This document shows positions 56,047 to 64,000 of a DNA stretch of 64,000 bases, one piece after another. Position numbers and translations under genes: made by a program. The notes beneath the pieces were generated by a model. It saw only the letters and a list, made by a program, of their open reading frames with translations. It was not told the origin of the DNA and did not search any database. The first letter of the stretch is position 1. Each line of letters starts with the position of its first letter. The DNA lies in the NCBI GenBank assembly GCA_015499985.1, contig JAAAUF010000085.1, positions 1-64,000 on the forward strand. The letters are read 5' to 3'. The stretch is from Haplosporangium gracile. Its lineage: Eukaryota > Mortierellomycota > Mortierellomycetes > Mortierellales > Mortierellaceae.

Positions 56047-59000
56047 TGGAAAACCTTGTCAATGAGGGGATGAGGGGATAGAGAGGCTGTTGTTGTTTTG
56101 CGCGAGGGCTTGGAAGTAGAGATAAGCGACTCTTGAGCTGAAACAATAGAAAAGAAAAAGTCGGACAGAAGGGAATGAAATCTATTCGAGGAGCGACAGT
56201 AGTACCGTTGTATGTATATGTTTGTGTGTTGTAGTCGAGAGGGAGCACATTAAACAAAAGAAGGGAAGATGGATCAGGATGACGGACAGAGTAAGGTAGG
56301 GACGAGTAAAGGCAGAGGAGGGCAATGATGATGGCGAGAAGACGTGGTAACCGGCGAAGGAAAGAGGCGGGAAAGAAGAGGATGGAAGAAAAACATGAGA
56401 GAAAGGGAGGAGGCAAAAAGGCGCGAGAGCGGCAGAAGCAGGCCAGAGGGGGGACAGAAGGGAGAGGAGGAGAAAAAAAGAAGAAGACATTTATTAATAA
56501 AAAAGTTGGTTATGAAGTTGTTGATTCGGCTTGTAGACACACTGAGGAAGGATGGATGAGTGTGCCGGCTGTTGAATAAATTGTCGTCGCTGTGTCCATG
56601 TCCTGAATGATATTGAAACCCAAGTTGCCAGACTCTTGCCGACTCAACATACGTCCTTTCGCGCTTCAGAAATAGAGATAGGGAAGGAAAAGAAAAAGAG
56701 AAAGAAGTACAGAAAAAATAGAGAGGTAGAGAGTGGAGAAAATTACGACGGAGGAGGGGTGAATTAAGACTTACGACTTACCGAGTAGAAAAAGGATACA
56801 CTTAAGAAAAGGCAATTGCTTTAGTGCCTTGACAGTCTGTTGAGTCACCAAGTCAAAGAAGGATAAAAGAAGAATAATACATACACAGGGTCGTTAGTGG
56901 GTTGTGTGAATGGCTTTAGACCACAGAGAGATGCTTTTCACAAATGGAAGAGGGAGGAAAGGTACAGGCGTAAGGGAAAACGCCGGATAGGAAAGGAAGA
57001 GTATTTTGGGAGAGGAAGGAGAAAGGAGAAAGGAAAAAGGAAAAGAAGAGAGGAAAGGAGGAAGAAGAGGAAAAGGGAAGTGGAGAGAACACAAAAAAAA
57101 GAGGCAAATAAAAAGGCTGATAACATTGGAGAGTCTAAAACGACTGACCAAAGAAGGGTGTGACGAAAACAACGCAGTAAAACAGTGACAAAGGCGTGTT
57201 GATTGCTTTGCAAGCACACGTACACATGCATCAAATGAACAGCCAGCCCAAGCATGGGCTTTTGTGTCCGCCGCTTGCGCAAAAACCGTTTTTTTTTTTT
57301 GTTTTGTTCCCTTTTTATGTTAACTTATATCGATAGCGACATCGCAGTATTGGAGGATGTAAATAATTCGAGGAGAAAATGAGGCAAATAAATAAATATG
57401 GCTGTGATTCCGTGTGTAGGGAGCAAAGGGGTGGGATGGGATGGGTTGGGGATGAGATAGTGCTCGTACGAAGGGTAAGGGTAGCTTGGGGCAAGATGGA
57501 AAAAAGGCTGCATTATCTGAAGCAAAGAACGAAAAAGAATGAGTTCACTCCAACGGGTAGTAAGATATAGCAGGGCATGGGAGGACAGGCACAGCCAGAG
57601 CCAAAGGCTTGTCGGTGACCATGGATCTAATCTGAGACATTGTCCCAGATCGGGCCCCCTTGGTGGTGCCGGTCTTGTACCTCACCTCTTCCCTCTTCTT
57701 CCTACACGCTGCCGGCCTCACACTCTTATTAAAATTCTTTTTTTTTCTTACCTCGTGGTGGTTTGGAAAATAATGAGAGAAAAGCGAAGGAAAGGAGGTT
57801 AAAAAAACAAAAGGGTGTCTCTTGATGACAGAAAGGTAACAACAAGGATAATAAAATGGCGCTTAAGAAAGGGGCTGGACGTCAATGTTAGGATAGATGG
57901 GGGTAAGCGACGAGGAGGTGGTGCTAGAGGAGACTAGTTAAGAACAAAGATGGATGGGATAGAGGATGGATGGCCACTAGTGTGTTGTTGTTGCTGTTGT
58001 TGTTATTGTTATTGCTGTTGATGGTGGCAGTGTTGCGCTGTTGCTTATTTGGTTGTTTGATGAAGATAGAGAGTTGCTTGGATGAAGTGAGAGAGATATG
58101 AAAAAATAAAGAGTTTTTCAAGCTTAAGATGAAAAAATGAGAATGTAGAAGTGAGACGCAAGAAAGGAGAAAAAGTGAAAACGAAGGAAAGTAAGAAAAT
58201 AGGAAAGAAAGAAAAAAAAGGAAGGAAAGGAAAAGAAGGGTGATTTTATATCAATTTTTTTTTTGTATTAGTATTTATTCAGTCATTACAGCATGTTGCT
58301 GCCTGGCAGGGTGAGGATGGATGGTGATGGGATAGAAGTTGAATAACGATTGAATTAACCGAATATACTCGATGAATTTGACGTACACAGAAAAAAAAAA
58401 AAAAAAAAAAACTTAAAAAGATCCGACTGTATTGGATACATTAGTCTAAAGCGACTGAATAGAATGTCTTTTTTTTTCATTTTTCTTTTATCTCTTAATA
58501 TTTCGCAATACTTGAAGGAGACAAACAAGGATGCTTGCTGCCTTTCTTTCTAACTGTCTGCTTGCCCAGTAGGGGAAGACAGTGTAAAAAGAAGAACAAG
58601 GACGACAACAAATTAAAAAGAGAATAGATGAGTATTTTCTCTTCCCTCTCTCCCTTCCTTCTCCCTTCTTCGCTGAAGATTCAGCCAGAATGGTTGATGG
58701 AAGAATGAAAGAATAATAGTGGGGGTAAAAGAAGACAAGAAGACGAAGAACCTCCCGACATTTCAAGAACAAAAGCAGGAGACTGGCTGATTGACTGATT
58801 GACTGACGAAGGACAGATGGATGGAACTCCACAACAAGGAGAATTTAAAAGGCGAGGCAAGCACGTAACATTATTCTTTAAGCAAATGGGATCCTGTCAT
58901 TTTAATAATGATAATAAAAAGAAAAACTCGTCGTCAAGGGACCAAGCAAGTCATTCGACCCACGAAATGGATGAGTGGATAACAAAAGAATTGTCTTCAA

Positions 59001-59506
59001 CAATAACAACAGCAGCAGCAGCAGCAGCAGCAGCAACTGCAACTGCAACTGCACCAGATGAAAGTAAAACATTCAGTGACGACTGAATTGATCAGCTATC
59101 ATCATTCTATTCAATCAACACACCAACAACGGACCCTCATTCGAAACGGATAAGGTAGAAGACTGTAGGCTTGTTTTATTATTACAACTTGGCTTGGTAA
59201 AGTAGCTACAGTAATTGCTTGTAAGGTAGAAGCCAGCTGCTCTGCCTGTGTCCTGTTGGTGTTCTCGCTGTTTTAGGGTTTACCCTCCCTGATGCATTAG
59301 ATAATAGTCGCCTCCTCTGTCTGTTGGTTCCCTCCGACAACACAACAAAATAACCGACTGGTGCCCAGGAGGAGAAAAAAAGAGAAGCTTCCTACTTCAA
59401 ATACTCACAGACTCATGTCAACGTAAGACCACACTCCCAGCAGAGCAGGCGAGGGCGATGTTGTGTAGATGTGGGCGGCAAAAAAAAAATAGAAAAATGA
59501 GGGAAT

Positions 59507-59525
59507 GGGAGGGAGGGAGGGAGGG
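59507..59525 (+). repeat. GGGA array, G-quadruplex-type sequence
   Basis: Five GGG tracts separated by single A in 19 bp, followed by more G-rich sequence. This matches the G3+N1-7 consensus for intramolecular quadruplexes. It lies in the gene-free right part of the window. Confidence 0.8.
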
Positions 59526-60641
59526 AGAGGGAAGGGAACAAGGGGACAAGGGAAGGGTCGACTGGCCCTGTGAGCGAGAGCAAGAGCCGCTCGCTGTCGA
59601 GTTTACGGTTTTTTTTTTCTGGGCGCATCGTGATGATCCACCGGCTCATCCTCGAGAAAGAGCAACCTTGTTTTATGTACACTTTGATGTCATGCAAATG
59701 GCGACACTTTTGTTTTGGGTCGTCGTTGTTATCGTCGACAGTCGGGTTGGATTGTTTATTTTCAGCTGTTGGTATTCATACCCTCACTCCCACCCTCCTT
59801 CTTTTCGCGATAAAATGCAAATACACAAAGCACGTTCATGATTGAGTACAATGAATTGAATGAAAAAATGACATCCATTGCGTGTGTGTTGTAGAGCAAA
59901 CTTGCGCAACAACAATAAATAGCAAAAGTGGCAGTGAATAATAGTTCTCTTCATGAAGCAAGCCGAATAAAGGAAGCAATCAAGAGTAGTGAAGCAAAAG
60001 GGCTAGACACGAGTGTCATCAAAAATAAGACGTTTACAAAGGCGGATGATAGATAGCCAGTGACGATCTGTGGTCAGTGTGTCAATGCGACTTTGAGTTT
60101 GTGTGTGTGTGTATGTATGGGAGTTCTCCTCATCGTTCTTCATTTCGTTCGTTTTGTTGTGTGTCGTAATGGGAGTCAAAGAAGAGGGCAATGAGGTTTG
60201 AAGAACGTGTAATGATACCAATGACGAAGGAGAAAAAAACAGAACACGATAAAAAAACATCGACCCCCCCAGATGACATTTGCGGTAATGCTTTTTGATA
60301 GTCTGATGCACCTTTTCATATTTTTTTGGTTGGAGAAGGACACAAAACTCTCGTGAAAGGGTTAAAAATCATTTATTGCTAACATCTGTGCGATACCCTG
60401 TTGACTGCAACTTTCATCTCCGAATCGTCAAGGGATCCTGGAATGGCGGCAAAAAAAAATGTAATGAACAACAGCAGCAACAAAACAAACAAGTGCAAAA
60501 GCTGTGAATGCAGATGATTAAGCATAGCACCGAGCTGGGCACATTACACTGGATTCTACAAGTTCTTATTTTTATTTTAGTACCATTCCGCAACGCAGGA
60601 GTACCATTCGTCTACACTGTGATTGTGCTTTTGATCGTGAC

Positions 60642-60672
<31 letters not shown>

Positions 60673-61902
60673 CAAGAAAGAAAAAGGAGATGAGGAACTG
60701 AGCATTCATAGACAGGCCGAGGTAAGAAAAGAGAACAAAAAAAAATTCAGATAGACAGAGGAGATAGATAGGCAGGCAGGTCAACAACAAAAAACAAAGA
60801 TGAGGGATGAGCACATACAAAGATACATACATACATACGGAATGAATGAGTATGTAAAATGTGTAATGCAACAACAAGGGAAGAGCCGACCGTGGGCGGG
60901 GTGTGTGTTTTTTATGTTGTTAATGTGAGTGCGTGCGCGAGGTCCAACAAAGTTCAATTGCAATTTGTTGGACGCTAGTCGTTTTTTCCATCCCGTCCTT
61001 ACCTAGTTCGGATCATGTCAACTGGAGGCTAAGGTGAAGAAACGGGAACCCCAGAGGTCAAAAGTAAAAGAGCGGCAGCGAATTGTATTGGAAAAAACAG
61101 GGAGTGAACATGCCACAGCACCCCAGTCCTTGAAGGACCAACAGGACAAACCGGACGAGAGCAGGGGGGAGGAGAACACATTCACACAGAGCGAGTGAAG
61201 GGGAGAGAAGGAAGGGAAGGAAGGAAGGGAAGGGAAACATGGATGACGATGATGATTATGACGATAGAGTAACAAAAAATAAGAAAGAAGGATAACAGGA
61301 CGAGAAAGACCACTGATACGAGTGAAAGAGAAAGGAAGAAGATAGTCTAAAGCACTCATAACGAACGAAGCGAGGACGTTTTCCATCCTCTTTCCTGACG
61401 ATAAAGAGGAAGAAGAAGAAGAAGTTCTGTTTGTTGTTGCTGTTGTTGTTGCCAGAATGGTTTGTCCATCTCATTTCATGTCAGTTTGTTCATTTCTGCT
61501 GCCGACTTCTTCATCGCTGGCCTGCCTTTTTTTTCCCTCTATCAATTGCTTCCTCTTTCTGTATTTTTGTTGTGTCTATCGTCTTTGATTTTCCACAATC
61601 ACATCTTATGTCCTGTTCCCTGTTCATCATTTTTTTCCCTTCCTCCTCCTCCTCCTCTCTTTTCCCTTCTCCTTCCCTCTCTCTTATCCCCCCCCCCCCC
61701 CTTTTTTTTTGTTTCTCCTACGTCATTGTCGTCATTCGTTACGAGAGTTGAGTTGAGTTGAGTTGAATGTACGTGACTTCCTTTTTCGGAACCCTTTATT
61801 TTTTAAATCCATTCAATTCGCATTTACTCAATACCCAACTCAAAAAATATAAGCGATGCACGGACTGTTGTGTTTGTTGTTTGGGTGGTTACTGGCCTGG
61901 CC

Positions 61903-61931
61903 GGCTGGCTGGCTGGCTGGCTGGCTGGCTG
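61903..61931. repeat. GGCT tetranucleotide microsatellite
   Basis: About seven tandem GGCT units, flanked by degenerate units (GGCC, GGTT). Confidence 0.85.
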
Positions 61932-64000
61932 GTTGGCTGCCTGTGTCTTTGTAATTTTTTGTTGCTCGCATGCTCACACACCCTCACCCTTTATGTACGC
62001 TCGCTCCTGAATCTCTGGGTGCCCCATCACCACTTTGTTTTTTTTATTTTGTTCTCTCCATCTCATCATCATCACCCTCCATCATCTTCTCGCAAACATA
62101 ACGATAAAAAGAAGAAAAAAACGCGCATAATACTTTTCTATACAAACAAGAGTCTGTTCCTGAAATAAAATGAACATCAAATATCTGCAGTCATTAAAAA
62201 AAAGCTTGCAAGAAACTAGACCATCCTGCCTTCCTCCCTACGATCTCCAGTTTTGTTCTAAAGGTATAAGTGAGGAGAAGCATGGTAAAAAAGGTAGGCT
62301 ATCGTAGCCCACTCCAACCGCCAAAAAAAAAAAAAAAAAAAAAATCCTGCCCAAATCGCAGACCAGCAGCAGGGACCAGACCCAACTATAGCGACTATAG
62401 CGACTATGGTCACTAGGTTCATTGGCTTGCTACATTGCTTTGTTCCTGGTCTAAAGAAACATGGAGAAGAAGAAAAATAAAACGCGCGCTTGTCGTTTTA
62501 GGGCCATTCTTTCAGGACTAGCATGAAGGCGAATGTGCATTTCAATATCGAACCCAGCACGATCGACTAAGGCACATGAATGAATGAGCTGGAAGAAGTA
62601 AGGGAAAAGTGGATAGCCCTTTTCCTTTGTTCCTAAGAAATGATAGAAAGAGGATGGGTAGCGGGGAAAAGATAATTGGTGTTGAGTAAATATGGACTTT
62701 CGGGGAGAGCGAGAGCTAAAAGTTGAGGGGCATTACGGCCGTTTATTGAGGTAAAATGAACGACCAAAAAGGTGTCTGGCTGACTGGCAGGGTGGGTGAG
62801 GCTCTTTCATCTCCTACCTAGCTTGATAACTAGCGTGTTATTTACCTTTTTTTCTTTCTTTCTTTTGTTACAGCTTTTTTTTCGTCCTTGGACCCTTCAT
62901 TGGCTTCTTGTGGTGCCTGTGCTTTTTTGGCTCATGGGTTCGTCAAAATATAGAGAGATACTAATAATCATCAACAAGGGCTCTCATTCATCAGACAACA
63001 ACAAAAGAAGTGTACGTGTGTGTTTGATGGGCGAAAAGAGAATGCGAAAAGGGGCATCTTAATTCACCATTTAATTATTACTGATGAGCCCATGAAATTA
63101 GCATGACCCTTTCCCTTTCCCTTCTCTTGACCCTGTCACTCGTTGGGCTCTTGTCTTTTGTCCAGTCAGCCGGAGGAATGTCATGGATTGGACAACAACC
63201 TCCCCCTTCCTCCTCCTCTTCTGCTTTCTCACCCTCCTCCGGGGGTAGCTCACATGCAGGGTCGCTCGCAACAACAACAACAACAACACACAACAAAAAA
63301 CAACGCAAAATTGGTAGCCATACGAACGTAAAACAGGGTCAACTCGCTAGTTGCTCTCAATGATAAAAAATGGCGCGACTCCAGCTTGTTGATTTGGAAG
63401 AGACAGAACATTAAAATGCCTCTCTCTCCAACCCTCTTTCCTTGCTTTCATTGGCATGTTGCGAGTGGGTGCCAATTTGCTCTCATAATTTTACCCATGT
63501 CATCAATTGGACGGACACGCCTTGCATTCATGATTGAAAATCACCGAGAAGGAGAAAAAAAAGGGTTCGCGTGAAAAAAACAAAACAAAACGCAAAAAAT
63601 AGACGGGGCAAGTACTACCATGAGGGGTTGCAGCCAAAAGAGCGGATAACCATGGTGTCCCCTTGTCCATACTGCCCTGCTCCATTTTCCACTAGTGCTA
63701 TCTTTATTTTTATTTTTAGGTATGTATAACAGCTCATCCAGGGCGTTGCACATGTAGCTGCCCATCCTGCATGCAGCATGGACAAGCAGCCAAGTGGGTA
63801 GCAATTGTAACAGACACAAACGAGGGAGAAGAAAAAAAGCAATTGACAGGGTGTGAGAGCGAAACGTCGATCGTTTTCGTACTTGCTGTCCGGTATCCAC
63901 TTTTTTTTTTACAATCCTGCTGAAAGATGTATAATTTGATCGTTTGTCACAAATTCTCCTACACTACAATACTTGTCATTATTTTTGTTTCTAGCGGGAT

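Larger units (their letters stand above)
56047..64000. other. 8 kb region with no supported gene
   Basis: Upstream of the Con7-like gene to the window end I find no frame with family resemblance or a consistent splice pattern. From 56047 to about 57150 the plus strand is purine-rich (CT-rich on the Con7 sense strand), fitting a long leader. Other content: A-runs (58390-58410, 60642-60666, 62322-62344), an (AAC/GTT)n tract at about 57980-58020, a GGGA array (59507-59525), a purine-to-pyrimidine switch near 61430, a C14-T10 run (61688-61711), a GGCT microsatellite (61903-61931) and a CGACTATAG short repeat (62386-62408). No tRNA or rRNA was recognised. Confidence 0.5.

Noticed and set aside
57980..58020. 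Trinucleotide GTT/AAC tract considered as a repeat-encoded peptide
   Set aside because: It is a simple repeat with no surrounding coding signal; poly-Asn/Gln translations are artefacts.
1..64000. CRISPR arrays, bacterial operons, ribosome-binding sites, prophage or insertion sequences
   Set aside because: The DNA is eukaryotic with spliceosomal introns. No direct-repeat/spacer array, transposase or terminal inverted repeats were recognised.
1..64000. tRNA or rRNA genes
   Set aside because: No T-loop GGTTCRANNCC-type signal with a matching A-box was found on either strand by eye; a covariance-model scan would be needed to be certain.

Overview
The window looks like nuclear DNA of an early-diverging filamentous fungus. 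Genes are broken by many short introns (mostly 60-250 bp) with GTAAGT/GTGAGT-type donors and pyrimidine-AG acceptors. Leaders just upstream of start codons are CT-rich on the sense strand. The gene set is eukaryotic and fungal: a Con7-like zinc-finger factor, an XlnR-type Zn2Cys6 factor, VPS26, ATE1, ZMAT2/Snu23, WDR82/Swd2. Gene style and protein flavour suggest Mucoromycota, most likely Mortierellaceae; that placement is recollection-based inference, not a computed result.

Layout, left to right. 0-0.7 kb: a small secreted C2-domain protein (+). 0.7-3.2 kb: no confident gene, but fragments of a decayed or unrecognised spliced gene on the minus strand. 3.2-8.4 kb: two tandem FAD-dependent monooxygenase genes (FMO-A, FMO-B; +) with identical 8-exon structure. 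8.4-9.7 kb: decayed coding remnants. 9.7-12.2 kb: ATE1 arginyltransferase (+), convergent with VPS26 (-, 12.3-14.1 kb). 14.7-18.1 kb: a membrane M28 metallopeptidase (+). 18.3-21.1 kb: a third monooxygenase copy (FMO-C), now a pseudogene, duplicated together with its upstream region. 21.3-22.2 kb: ZMAT2/Snu23 (-). 22.8-25.0 kb: a small membrane protein and an acidic SP/TP-rich protein (both +). 25.2-27.7 kb: a pepsin-like aspartic protease with a large insert (-). 28.5-34.1 kb: two paralogous membrane-anchored alpha/beta hydrolases of the hormone-sensitive-lipase type (both -). 37.6-42.5 kb: a 1172-aa Zn2Cys6 transcription factor (+). 42.6-44.4 kb: WDR82/Swd2 (-). 44.9-48.1 kb: a divergent importin-alpha-like ARM protein (+). 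48.3-52.5 kb: an R3H-SUZ RNA-binding protein (-). 53.8-56.0 kb: a Con7-like C2H2 factor (-). 56.0-64.0 kb: about 8 kb with no gene I can support, dominated by homopurine/homopyrimidine and simple repeats.

The genes do not form one pathway. Most are single housekeeping or regulatory genes: nuclear import, H3K4 methylation/RNA 3'-end processing, splicing, retromer, N-degron. The accessory signal lies in three paralogy stories: the A/B/C monooxygenase family, the hydrolase pair, and the decayed loci beside the monooxygenases. All exon models were derived by eye from reading-frame continuity, splice signals and comparison among the copies; internal phase checks close for every multi-exon gene, with one uncertain end (VPS26).
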